From the NCBI GenBank assembly GCA_016779205.1, contig JADHOC010000027.1, positions 1 to 56,256 on the forward strand: a stretch of 56,256 nucleotides of DNA, in the 5' to 3' direction. The notes under the pieces were generated by a model that did not search any database, was not told where the DNA came from, and saw only the letters and a list, made by a program, of their open reading frames with translations. A program made the translations under genes and the position numbers. This DNA comes from Planctomycetota bacterium (GTDB lineage Bacteria > Planctomycetota > UBA1135 > GCA-002686595). Positions 35,271 to 44,293 of the stretch are shown one piece after another. How positions within the stretch are numbered: the first letter of the stretch is position 1; each line of letters begins with the position of its first letter.

Positions 35271-36483
35271 CCTCCACGACGTCGAGCGAGTGCTCGCCCG
35301 TGGCGCGCAGCCGCCGGACCAGCTCGTCTCCCAGCGCGGTGGTCGGCGTGAGGACGCCGCCCTCGCCGGGGACCACCGCGCGCTCGGTGAGCGCGAGGCC
35401 GGTCTCCACGAGGATGCGCACGGTGGCGGCGTTTCCCGGGTCGCCCCCCATGTCCTGACGGACCTCGAGCCTCCCGCCGTCCGAGAGCGTGAACTGGGTG
35501 GCCGCGCGGGTGAGCCCCCCCGAGAGCACCCGCTGCGAGGGCCCCTCCCCGGGCGAGGGGCCGAAGCGCCTGAAGAGCGCCCTGCCCGGAGCCGTGGAGA
35601 GCAGGGCCTGACCCGCCCCCAGGGTGAGGGTCGTGAGCCTCGCGGCCAGCCAACCCCTACCGCTGGAGACCGACTGGAACTCGTCGTAGCGGAAGCCCTC
35701 CCCCAGCGCCGCGGGGTCCCCGCGCTCGGCGCGCAGGTGAAGAGAGCGCTGGACGACGCGGCGGTTGATGGGGCCCATGAAGAACGGCACCACCCACCGG
35801 CCGCCCACCCCGTCAAACTCGGGCCACTGCGGGTCCCGTTGGAGCCGACGCTCCTCCGCGGTGGACGCGCGGCCAGGGATCAGCGCGAACGGGTCCGCGA
35901 GCTCCCTCGGCGTCGCGGACTCGAAGATGTGGAGCACCGACGCCAGGGTCCCGCCGTTGAGGCCGCCGCGGAGCCGATAGACCGTCCGGCCCGAGGTGAG
36001 CTCGAGGCCGCGCGACCTCGCGTGGGCTGCCGCGAGGTACACGGCGAGGTCCGCGGGCGCAGAGTCGAAGCCCGAGGCGGGCACCAGCAGGGCCCCGCTC
36101 CGGGTCGCCGCCCCGTGGTGGCGCTCGATCACGCACCGCATCCAGGGGACCTCGCCCGTGAGGTCCGCGTAGTGCGTGGCCGCCGCCGCGCAGGCGTCCA
36201 CCACCGGGTCCCCGTGGATCGCGAAGGGGCCGGCGGTGGAGAGGAGCACTCGGGTCGAGCGCGCCATGGCCTCGACGGCCTCGGGGTCGCCCACGTCGGC
36301 GATCACCGTCTCCATTCCCAGTTCGTCGGCGAGCTCCCGCAGCGGCCCCTCACGCCGTCCGGCGAGGGCGACCCTCAGCCCGTCCGGGCGAACCGCCGCG
36401 AGCCGCCGCGCGGCGCGCTGCCCCGTGAACCCCGTCGCTCCGAAGAGCACCAGGTCGAAGCGCCGACCGTCGTGGTCGCTCAC
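35266..36483 (-). CDS. Saccharopine dehydrogenase-family / enoyl-reductase-like protein
   Basis: This 405-residue NAD(P)-binding protein opens with FDLVLFGATGFTGQRAARRL, a Rossmann GxTGxTG motif. It continues with VLLSTAGPFAIHGDPVVDAC and HYADLTGEVPW, the signature of the saccharopine-dehydrogenase-like / trans-acting enoyl reductase (mycobacterial Rv2449c/Rv2953) group. The C-terminal part has no catalytic motif that I can assign. The GTG start at 36483 overlaps the stop of the DUF3299 lipoprotein by 4 nt, so it is translationally coupled to the metal-transport cluster. The substrate is unknown, and a lipid or polyketide reductase role is only family-level inference. Confidence 0.82.
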   Translation of the reverse strand: MSDHDGRRFDLVLFGATGFTGQRAARRLAAVRPDGLRVALAGRREGPLRELADELGMETVIADVGDPEAVEAMARSTRVLLSTAGPFAIHGDPVVDACAAAATHYADLTGEVPWMRCVIERHHGAATRSGALLVPASGFDSAPADLAVYLAAAHARSRGLELTSGRTVYRLRGGLNGGTLASVLHIFESATPRELADPFALIPGRASTAEERRLQRDPQWPEFDGVGGRWVVPFFMGPINRRVVQRSLHLRAERGDPAALGEGFRYDEFQSVSSGRGWLAARLTTLTLGAGQALLSTAPGRALFRRFGPSPGEGPSQRVLSGGLTRAATQFTLSDGGRLEVRQDMGGDPGNAATVRILVETGLALTERAVVPGEGGVLTPTTALGDELVRRLRATGEHSLDVVEG

Positions 36484-37337
36484 TCCTCGTGGGCGTCGGT
36501 GGCCTTGATGGCGAAGGCGCCGGTGGCGTAGCCCGCCTCGTCGCTCTGGCCCGCCAGCTTGAAGGTGCCGCGCACCACCACCGGGACGTAGGCCCAGTAG
36601 GTGGTGCCCTCGGGCGCCATGTCCACGTCCACCCACTCGTCGGGCTCAGGGGCGCCCCCGAAGCAGCACTGCAGGAGGTCGCGCACCAGCATGAAGTGGG
36701 GCACCCGATTCTCGTCCCAGCGCAGGGGGATCATGTACCCGGTGAGCGCCACCTTCTGTCCGTCGAGGGCGCGGATGCGGTCGGGGAAGTGGATGTCCTC
36801 ACCCTCGTACTCCTCCGGGTAGACCAGAGCGTCCAGGAGCAGGTCCTTGTCCGCCTCAGCGAGGGAGAGGTCCCCGTAGCCGATGATCCAGTACCCCTCG
36901 TCGTCCTTGGCCCAGTCGTAGGAGGCCGGGTCCAGGGGGTCGGCCCCCTCGGCGAGCTCGAAGGGCTCGCTCTTGACCGTGCCGATGCGCAGCGGGTTCT
37001 CCGCCAGGGCCTCGGGGGTGAGCATGGCCGGGTCCACCGACCCCGCGAGCCCCTCGACGCCGGTGATCGTCCGGGCCGCGGCGCGCGCGCGCACGCTCGC
37101 CTCGGCCGTGCTCATCTCCTCCGCCTCCCCCGCGGAGGTGTCGAGGAAGGAGCGGCCCTTGACCTCGGTCTGCGCGTCCTCGGCGCTCGCCCCCGCAGGC
37201 GCTGGCCCCTGGACCACGGCGGGGCCGGACGGCTCCCCGCAGCCCGACGTGAGCTGGAGAGCCGCCAGGGACAGCGCGACCGCGGGGCCCCAGCCCCGGC
37301 GCGACTCAGCCCTCGTCCCCGTCACCCTCGCCCTCAT
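36480..37337 (-). CDS. DUF3299 lipoprotein of the Zrg-like cluster
   Basis: This 285-residue predicted lipoprotein (LTSGC) has a Ser/Ala-rich linker to about residue 120 and then a DUF3299 domain. The domain reads IRALDGQKVALTGYMIPLRW, FMLVRDLLQCCFGGAPEPDEWVDV and VVVRGTFKLAGQ. Two adjacent Cys in QCCFG are the most conserved part and could bind metal or form a disulfide. The ATG at 37337 overlaps the upstream His-rich lipoprotein gene by 32 nt, and the stop overlaps the reductase start. In Vibrio the Zrg zinc-uptake operon includes a DUF3299 protein; the precise role is unknown. Confidence 0.82.
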   Translation of the reverse strand: MRARVTGTRAESRRGWGPAVALSLAALQLTSGCGEPSGPAVVQGPAPAGASAEDAQTEVKGRSFLDTSAGEAEEMSTAEASVRARAAARTITGVEGLAGSVDPAMLTPEALAENPLRIGTVKSEPFELAEGADPLDPASYDWAKDDEGYWIIGYGDLSLAEADKDLLLDALVYPEEYEGEDIHFPDRIRALDGQKVALTGYMIPLRWDENRVPHFMLVRDLLQCCFGGAPEPDEWVDVDMAPEGTTYWAYVPVVVRGTFKLAGQSDEAGYATGAFAIKATDAHEE

Positions 37338-37872
37338 GGTCGTGGCCGTGATCCTCGCCGTCCGCCGGCAGGTCGTAGTCGAACTTGACGTCCGAGAACT
37401 CCGTCCCGAGGACGGTGACCGAGCGAATCAGCCCGTGGAAGTGGTGCGCCCCCACGAGCGCCTCGTCGCTGGCGACGAAGTGGGAGGAGTCTCCCACGGT
37501 CTCCCCGGAGAGCTTGCTCTCCTGCGCGAGGAGCTCGAGCTCCAGGGGCTGGTCGGCGTGCATGTCGATGGAGACGACCACCGACTTCGAGGGGGACCGG
37601 ACGGACTTCTCCGCGTGCCCGCCCCAGGTGTACATGGTGAGCTGGCCCTTCTCTGGATCGAGGATGAACTCCGCGTTGGCGAAGTGATCCCCCAGCTCCA
37701 CGAGGATCCCGCCCTCGTCGGCGTGGGGAGCCACGTGAACGTGGCCTTCGTGTGAGTGCCCGTCGGCGTCGCCATGATCATGGTCATGATCGCTGGACCC
37801 TCCGCAGGAGACGAGGGCCGCATAGGAGACGAGGAGGAGCGAGGCGCCGAGGCGCTTGGGTTGAATGGGCAT
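37306..37872 (-). CDS. His-rich periplasmic metal-binding lipoprotein (ZrgA/DUF2796-like)
   Basis: This 188-residue lipoprotein (LVSC, Cys23) has two His/Asp-rich clusters. One follows the Cys (HDHDHGDADGHSHEGHVH) and the other is near the C-terminus (DGEDHGHDHEGEGDGDEG). They flank a compact beta-rich domain (VELGDHFANAEFILDPEKGQL, GAHHFHGLIRSVTVLG). The His pattern is that of zinc or nickel sequestering proteins such as ZrgA, ZnuA loops and DUF2796. It is encoded between the ABC permease and the DUF3299 gene, overlapping the latter by 32 nt. It is expected to deliver zinc to the transporter. Metal identity is inferred from family context, not seen. Confidence 0.8.
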   Translation of the reverse strand: MPIQPKRLGASLLLVSYAALVSCGGSSDHDHDHGDADGHSHEGHVHVAPHADEGGILVELGDHFANAEFILDPEKGQLTMYTWGGHAEKSVRSPSKSVVVSIDMHADQPLELELLAQESKLSGETVGDSSHFVASDEALVGAHHFHGLIRSVTVLGTEFSDVKFDYDLPADGEDHGHDHEGEGDGDEG

Positions 37873-37905
37873 GAAAGTGTCCTGATGAGAGGGGTGGCGC
37901 CAAGA

Positions 37906-39147
37906 CTACGCGAGGGTCCGCGCCACGTCCGTGGAATAGGCCTTGATGGCGGGAATCACACCGGCGAGCGCCCCGACGAGGACCATCCCCAGGGGCGTCC
38001 AGAGGAGCGAGGGGTGCACCGACGTGACGTCGAGCACCACCCCGGTCTGCTCCCGGATGATCATCGCGGAGCCGAACAGGATGCCGCCGTAGACGGCGTA
38101 TCCCACGAGGCTCCCGAGCAGGGCGATGGAGCTCGCCTCGAGGACGATGGCCGAGAAGACCGTCCGCTTGCGAGCGCCGAGGGCGCGCAGGATCGCGAAC
38201 TCCCGCCGCCGCTCGTTCATGGTGTTGTAGATGCTCGCCAGGAGGCCGAAGCCCGCGACCACCACCACGAGGTAGGCCACGTAGAGCAGCACCTTCGTGA
38301 TCCACCCGATCTTCAGGAAGAAGGTGCCGAGCACCGAGGCGATGGGCCAGGCCAGGGTCGCCGAGTCCCCGCGCCGGATCTCGTCCTGCATGAACTTGCC
38401 GCGGATGGGGCTCGAGTACTTCAGCATGACCGCCGAGACCTCCTTCCACTCATCCGGGATCGCGGCCCCGCGCTCCACCTCCTCGGTCCCGCCGGCGAGC
38501 TTGTGCCCGTCCATGCGGAAGATGCCCTCGATCGGGATCCAGATCACGCCGTCGTTGGCGGTGTTGGTGGGCTCGAGGACGCCGGTGATCTTGTAGAGCT
38601 CCTGGTGGGGCGCCGAGCCCGGCATGTACTGGAGGCCGTGGTACGGACGGAAGGTGTCCCCCCGCTTCAGGCCCAGCTTCTCCGCCACCACGCTGCCTAG
38701 GACCGCCTCCTGGTAGCCCTCGTCAAAGGGCTGGCCGTCGCCCTGGAACCGGAACTTCTGGCCGTTCTGGAACTCGAACACGTCGAAGATCTCGCGCGTG
38801 GTGCCGACGATCCGATAGCCATACAGGTTGTCGCCCAGGGCGTAGGGGATCGCGTAGCGCACGTCTCCCCGGCCCTTGACCTCCTGATAGAGGCTCCAGG
38901 GGATGTTCCCGGGCGAGGTCTCCAGGTGGAAGACGGTGTTCAGCACCAGCTGCAACTGGCTGCCCTTCGCGCCCAGCACGGCGTCATAGCCGATGTCGCC
39001 GCCGGTGAAGGCCGTGCGTGACTGCTCGGAGACCGTGAACACGCTCATCACCAGGCCGCTGGCGAGGCCGGCGGAGACCACGGTGATGATCGTCGAGAGC
39101 AGGTGCTGCCGCAGGGATCTCGCGACGATGAAGAGGAGCGACCTCAC
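37906..39147 (-). CDS. FtsX/MacB-type ABC transporter permease
   Basis: This is a 413-residue membrane protein with one N-terminal helix (TIITVVSAGLASGLVMSVF), a periplasmic domain of about 230 residues and three C-terminal helices. The FtsX-type block NERRREFAILRALGARKRTVF sits after the second helix. This topology is that of MacB, LolC and ZrgB-like permeases. The periplasmic domain has no clear similarity to MacB. The ATG at 39147 overlaps the ATPase stop by 4 nt. It is coupled to the ATPase and followed by the His-rich lipoprotein, so zinc-related import or mechanotransmission to the periplasmic partners is the best guess. Confidence 0.88.
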   Translation of the reverse strand: MRSLLFIVARSLRQHLLSTIITVVSAGLASGLVMSVFTVSEQSRTAFTGGDIGYDAVLGAKGSQLQLVLNTVFHLETSPGNIPWSLYQEVKGRGDVRYAIPYALGDNLYGYRIVGTTREIFDVFEFQNGQKFRFQGDGQPFDEGYQEAVLGSVVAEKLGLKRGDTFRPYHGLQYMPGSAPHQELYKITGVLEPTNTANDGVIWIPIEGIFRMDGHKLAGGTEEVERGAAIPDEWKEVSAVMLKYSSPIRGKFMQDEIRRGDSATLAWPIASVLGTFFLKIGWITKVLLYVAYLVVVVAGFGLLASIYNTMNERRREFAILRALGARKRTVFSAIVLEASSIALLGSLVGYAVYGGILFGSAMIIREQTGVVLDVTSVHPSLLWTPLGMVLVGALAGVIPAIKAYSTDVARTLA

Positions 39148-39830
39148 GAGCCCTGGGGCTCCTGGGCCATGGCCCGGTTGAGGGTGGCGAAGTCGAGGGC
39201 GTCCCCGAAGTCATCGAGGACGCGGGGGTCGTGGCTGACGCAGATGAGCGCCGCCCCCTGCTCCCGGCAGAGGTCCCGCAGCAGCCCCAGCGCCTCCAGG
39301 GCGAAGCGCGGATCCAGGTTGCCGGTGGGTTCATCCGCGAGGACGAGCCGCGGCCGGTTGGCGAGCGCCCTGGCCAGCGCCACCCGTTGCTGCTGGCCGA
39401 TGGAGAGCTGCGCGGGGCGGTGGCCGAGGCGATCGGAGAGGCCGAGGCGCTCGAGGAGGGAGCGCGCGAACTCGCGGTCGGGCCCGGGGCCGAACATCAT
39501 CCCCAGGGTCACGTTCTCCAGCGCCGTGTAGCCCCCGAGCAGGTTGAAGGTCTGGAAGACGTAGCCGAGCTCCCGGGCGCGCCAGGCGTCCCGCTTCGCC
39601 TCGCCGAGACCCGACACCACCTCGCCGTCCCAGACGACCTCGCCGGAGCTCGGCGCGAGCAGCCCGGCGATGATGTTCAGGAAGGTGGTCTTCCCCGAAC
39701 CGCTGGTGCCGGCGATGGCGACCTGCTGGCCCGCCTCCACCTCGAAGGACGGGACATCGACGATCAGCTGATCGTCTCCATCGGGGGACCGGAAGGCCCT
39801 GCGGACGTCGCGGAGTTCGAGGAGGGGCAT
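39144..39830 (-). CDS. LolD/MacB-like ABC transporter ATPase
   Basis: This 228-residue ATP-binding subunit has Walker A GTSGSGKT (near residue 42), signature LSIGQQQRVALARAL, Walker B LVLADEPTGNLD and a switch His in CVSHD. All are intact. It is the size of a stand-alone LolD/MacB-type ATPase and pairs with the FtsX-like permease. It is the promoter-proximal gene of the five-gene cluster, 7 nt below a perfect TATAAT, so the transcript may be leaderless. No Zur-like palindrome is evident in the short upstream region. Confidence 0.93.
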   Translation of the reverse strand: MPLLELRDVRRAFRSPDGDDQLIVDVPSFEVEAGQQVAIAGTSGSGKTTFLNIIAGLLAPSSGEVVWDGEVVSGLGEAKRDAWRARELGYVFQTFNLLGGYTALENVTLGMMFGPGPDREFARSLLERLGLSDRLGHRPAQLSIGQQQRVALARALANRPRLVLADEPTGNLDPRFALEALGLLRDLCREQGAALICVSHDPRVLDDFGDALDFATLNRAMAQEPQGS

Positions 39831-39837
39831 GGCCGAG

Positions 39838-39843
39838 ATTATA
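39838..39843 (-). promoter_or_regulatory. Perfect -10 box of the Zrg-like operon
   Basis: TATAAT on the minus strand lies 7 nt before the ATG at 39830, so the transcript would start on or next to the start codon. Position -35 (GTTACG, 17-nt spacer) matches the consensus weakly. Confidence 0.6.
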
Positions 39844-39914
39844 GGCCCCCCGCCCCCGGGCGTAACCGCTCTACAGGACCCTCACCGGATTCGCCGCCGG
39901 GCGAGGGCGCAGGC

Positions 39915-40730
39915 TCAAAGGTGGGGTCCCGGATCGGGGAGCCCGTCCTCGGTGAGCTTCGTGGTGATGTACTCCACCGCCTCGTCCACGGAGTCGGTCT
40001 GGAAGAACAGGTCGATGTCGTCGGGGGAGATCGTGCCGAACTCGATCAGCGTCTCGAAGTTGATGACCTTCGACCAGAACTCCTTGCCGAACAGGACGAT
40101 GGGCAGCGCCTTCTTGATCTTGAGGGTCTGGACGAGGGTGACCACCTCCATGAACTCGTCCAGGGTCCCGAAGCCCCCCGGCATCACGACGATCGCCTTG
40201 GCGAGGTACGTGAACCAGAACTTGCGCATGAAGAAGTAGTGGAACTCGAGCGACAGGCCGTCGGTGATGTGCGGGTTGTCGTTCTGCTCGAAGGGCAGGC
40301 TGATGTTGAGCCCGACGTTGAGCCCGTCCGCCTCCGACGCGCCGCGGTTGGCCGCCTCCATGATCCCCGGGCCGCCGCCGGAGCAGATGACGAAGCGCTG
40401 CCGGCCCTCCTCCAGGCCCTTGGCCCACTCCGTCAGCTTGAAGGACAGCTCTCGAGCCGCCTCGTAGTAGGCGGACATGCGCAGGTCCCGCTCGGCCTTC
40501 GCCACGTCCCCCCCGGAGGCCCTCGCCTCCTCGAGGCCCTTCTCCGCGTCGTCCCTCGGGAGGAGCCGCGCGGAGCCGAAGACCACGATCGTGTCCTCGA
40601 TCTCCTTCTCCTCGAAGCGCGCCTCGGGCTCGAGGTACTCGGCCAGGATCCGCAGGGGGCGAGCGGTCCGGCTGTGGATCCAGGGGAGGTTCTCGTACGC
40701 CTTCACGGCGCGGTAGCGGCTGTCTGACAT
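39915..40730 (-). CDS. LOG-family (TIGR00730) nucleotide 5'-monophosphate phosphoribohydrolase
   Basis: This 271-residue protein belongs to the family formerly annotated as lysine decarboxylase. The two signature motifs are present: SGGGPGIMEAANRGA and PGGFGTLDE (PGGxGTxxE). The first 70 residues form an extra N-terminal part before VVFGSAR. Plant LOG enzymes release free cytokinin bases from their nucleotides; bacterial members cleave AMP-type nucleotides. The true substrate is unknown. The start is ATG 40730, 6 nt after a CAGACT hexamer. It is divergent from the AbgT transporter, with 65 bp between the start codons. Confidence 0.9.
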   Translation of the reverse strand: MSDSRYRAVKAYENLPWIHSRTARPLRILAEYLEPEARFEEKEIEDTIVVFGSARLLPRDDAEKGLEEARASGGDVAKAERDLRMSAYYEAARELSFKLTEWAKGLEEGRQRFVICSGGGPGIMEAANRGASEADGLNVGLNISLPFEQNDNPHITDGLSLEFHYFFMRKFWFTYLAKAIVVMPGGFGTLDEFMEVVTLVQTLKIKKALPIVLFGKEFWSKVINFETLIEFGTISPDDIDLFFQTDSVDEAVEYITTKLTEDGLPDPGPHL

Positions 40731-40736
40731 GCCAGG

Positions 40737-40742
40737 AGTCTG
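40737..40742 (-). promoter_or_regulatory. Candidate -10 hexamer of the LOG gene
   Basis: CAGACT on the minus strand lies 6 nt before the ATG at 40730. It is identical in sequence and spacing to the one before the GDPD gene. Confidence 0.4.
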
Positions 40743-40783
40743 TCGCCCCGCACTCCAAGAGGCCAGAGATCTCGACGGGCTCC

Positions 40784-40789
40784 TAGACT
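40784..40789 (+). promoter_or_regulatory. Candidate -10 hexamer of the AbgT gene
   Basis: TAGACT lies 6 nt before the ATG at 40796, implying an mRNA with essentially no leader. It faces the matching hexamer of the divergent LOG gene. Confidence 0.42.
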
Positions 40790-40795
40790 CTTCAC

Positions 40796-42424
<1,629 letters not shown>

Positions 42425-42473
42425 CGGGAAGGCCCAGCCGGCCCACGCGATGCCCCGCGGTCGACGAGGGCCG

Positions 42474-42779
42474 TCAATCCTCGTGGCGCCGCGAACGGTC
42501 GTCGACCTTCCGCTGCGCCTTCTTGAAGAGGTCGTCCAGGTCGCGGGTGCGGGACTTCTCGCGGTTCAGCGCGCTGTCGAAGGCGTCCTCGCTGCGGGAC
42601 TCCCGGTCCGTCACCGTCCGTGCGGCGGCGTCCCATCGCTTGCCGTCCTGGACCGGCTTGCCGAACTCGTCGAGCGAAGCCTTCGGCGCGTGTCGGAGCA
42701 CCGTCTGTGTCCGTACGTCGATCAGCAGACGGGACTCGCAGCACGGGCAGTCGATTTCGATTTCCTTCATTTTGAACAT
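42474..42779 (-). CDS. Small zinc-ribbon-like protein
   Basis: This 101-residue protein has an N-terminal strand IEIDCPCCESRLLID with a CPCC knuckle (single CxC/CxxC half). A charged helical region follows (about residues 60-101, rich in Arg, Asp and Lys). Only one Cys cluster is visible, so metal binding would need dimerisation or is incomplete. The start could be ATG 42779 or 42770 (MKEIEIDC). The same sort of short Zn-ribbon plus coiled helix protein occurs in planctomycete genomes without known function. It is convergent with the AbgT gene. Confidence 0.65.
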   Translation of the reverse strand: MFKMKEIEIDCPCCESRLLIDVRTQTVLRHAPKASLDEFGKPVQDGKRWDAAARTVTDRESRSEDAFDSALNREKSRTRDLDDLFKKAQRKVDDRSRRHED

Positions 42780-42854
42780 TCACCCACGGGAACGTTCCCG
42801 AAAGCGCCGGGGTGCCCGTGGCGATTCAGGCCGCGCTGGTTTCGACGTGTTCAA

Positions 42855-42882
42855 TTGATTACAGATCCACACCGAGTATGTG
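42855..42882 (+). promoter_or_regulatory. Candidate promoter of the small membrane ORF
   Basis: TTGATT (42855-42860) and TATGTG (42877-42882) with a 16-nt spacer lie in a locally AT-rich stretch. Transcription would begin about 100 nt before the start codon of the 39-residue ORF. Confidence 0.3.
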
Positions 42883-42989
42883 ACCTGGCCATCGCAGCAG
42901 CCTAGGTCCCTCGCCTCTCAAGGGTAGCTCGAAACGGCTTGGATCACCCCCAAGCCCCTCGCTGCGGACCCCCCTGCTCGAAGATCTTG

Positions 42990-43109
42990 ATGACCCGTCA
43001 GAACACCATCCGCAACGCGTGCCAGAACCCGGTGCTTCTTGAGCGAACGCTCGGCGTCGTGCTCTGGACAGGACTCGTCGCCGTCCTGTTCGTCAAGTCG
43101 TACCTGTGA
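42990..43109 (+). CDS. Putative 39-residue single-span membrane protein
   Basis: ATG 42990 to TGA 43109 encodes 39 residues. A polar N-terminus (MTRQNTIRNACQNP) is followed by one hydrophobic helix (LGVVLWTGLVAVLFV) and a KSYL end, the layout of a small inner-membrane peptide. It lies in a 463-nt interval between the zinc-ribbon gene and an esterase gene that otherwise holds no gene. A possible promoter lies upstream and a 16-bp terminator hairpin downstream, so the interval looks like an independent transcription unit. It has no known homologue that I can name. The region could instead encode an sRNA of about 300 nt. Confidence 0.42.
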   Translation: MTRQNTIRNACQNPVLLERTLGVVLWTGLVAVLFVKSYL

Positions 43110-43128
43110 CCGCATACCTGTGACCGCA
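43101..43128 (+). repeat. 14-bp tandem duplication over the small ORF stop codon
   Basis: TACCTGTGACCGCA occurs twice in tandem. The first copy contains the last two codons and the stop codon of the small ORF. Confidence 0.8.
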
Positions 43129-43167
43129 CGCTCCCCTGGCCAAGGGCGCCAGGCGAGCTCAACATGA

Positions 43168-43202
43168 CGGCCCGGGCTGGATCCTCGATCCGGCCCGGGC
43201 CG
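43168..43202. terminator. Strong hairpin between the small ORF and the esterase gene
   Basis: A 16-bp stem with a single G-U wobble and a CTC loop is followed on the plus strand by CTTCCTTT. It could end the small transcript from the left and the minus-strand SDR-Rieske-esterase operon from the right. Confidence 0.72.
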
Positions 43203-43242
43203 CTTCCTTTGGCCCAATCCTCACGCGATGGACCAAGTCCGC

Positions 43243-44265
43243 TCAGCGCCTCCGCGCCGCGTCGAGTTCGAGGACCGCTTCCCCGAAGGCCCGGCCGATG
43301 TCGCTGAACGTGAACGGGCTCCCCAGGTAGTGGAAGGGGAAGTCGGAGCCGACCTTCTCCCACTCCTCGACGTGGTCCCGCCAGCCCTTGTCGAAGACCG
43401 CCTGGGCCCGCTCGTCCCAGAACTGGTCCGTGGCCACCAGCCGGGTGTTCGAGAGGTTCTCGGGGAGCCTCGTCGGGGCGGCCTGCGCCTCCTTGAAGCG
43501 GTCGCGCTTGGGATCGGGGCGGCCGACCCCACCGACGCCCAGCTGCCCGACGACGAAGGGGAGGTCGGGAGCCCCGAGGTCCCGTCGAACGTCGCGGATC
43601 AGACAGGTCAGGTTCCGCTCGTAGTCCGCCACCGCGGCCTCGTTCACCAGGTCATTCCACCCCTGGAACCAGACGAAGCCGCTCAGCTCGAACGCCCCTT
43701 CCCCCATGGCGGGGAAGGCCCCCCGCGCCTCCTTCATCGCGCGCTCGACCTCCCTGAGCATGCCCCGGTAGTCGCGGCCGAAGGAGGCCTTCACCTCCTC
43801 CATGGTCCGCTCCGGGTTCTTCTTCCGCTCACCCTTCAGCAAGAGGTCGAGGGCCTCAGCACCGGGGAGCCCGGCGCTCGGGGGCCGGAAGTCCCGGTAG
43901 AGGCTCCGCCCGCCCCAGGCCGCCTTGATGAGGAGCACGGGCTCCTCGAAGTGGTCGCCCACGACGTGCCCGAAGTCGAGCTCAACGCCCACGCGGTTCC
44001 GGCTGCCGTATCCCACCGTGAGGGGTCCCTTGCGCCCGAGGAAGTCGATCCAAACATCGTCCCGGACGCCCCAGCCGTCACCGTCCCGCAGGTGCGCGAA
44101 GCGCTCCGCCGTGGCCGGCTGGGTGGCGACGTGCTCCATCAGCGGGAGCTGTGCCTTGCCCTCCATGTTGGACTGACCGGCGAGGATGAAGACCTTGATG
44201 GTCTCCGACGCCTCGGCGGACACGGAGAGGAGCAGGCCGGCGAGGAGCACGAGGAGCTGTTTCAT
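43243..44265 (-). CDS. Secreted SGNH esterase of the sialate O-acetylesterase-like (DUF303) family
   Basis: This 340-residue exported protein has a signal peptide (LLVLLAGLLLSVSAEA). The SGNH block I motif FILAGQSNMEGK carries the nucleophile Ser, and SGFVWFQGWNDL lies in the block III region. FHYLGS near residue 315 probably supplies the His. It is expected to remove acetyl or similar acyl groups from extracellular polysaccharides. It is the last gene of the minus-strand operon with the Rieske and SDR genes (28-nt gap). The link to those oxidative enzymes is not explained by known pathways. Confidence 0.85.
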   Translation of the reverse strand: MKQLLVLLAGLLLSVSAEASETIKVFILAGQSNMEGKAQLPLMEHVATQPATAERFAHLRDGDGWGVRDDVWIDFLGRKGPLTVGYGSRNRVGVELDFGHVVGDHFEEPVLLIKAAWGGRSLYRDFRPPSAGLPGAEALDLLLKGERKKNPERTMEEVKASFGRDYRGMLREVERAMKEARGAFPAMGEGAFELSGFVWFQGWNDLVNEAAVADYERNLTCLIRDVRRDLGAPDLPFVVGQLGVGGVGRPDPKRDRFKEAQAAPTRLPENLSNTRLVATDQFWDERAQAVFDKGWRDHVEEWEKVGSDFPFHYLGSPFTFSDIGRAFGEAVLELDAARRR

Positions 44266-44293
44266 CGTCGATGGACCGGTGGCACGGCCGCGG

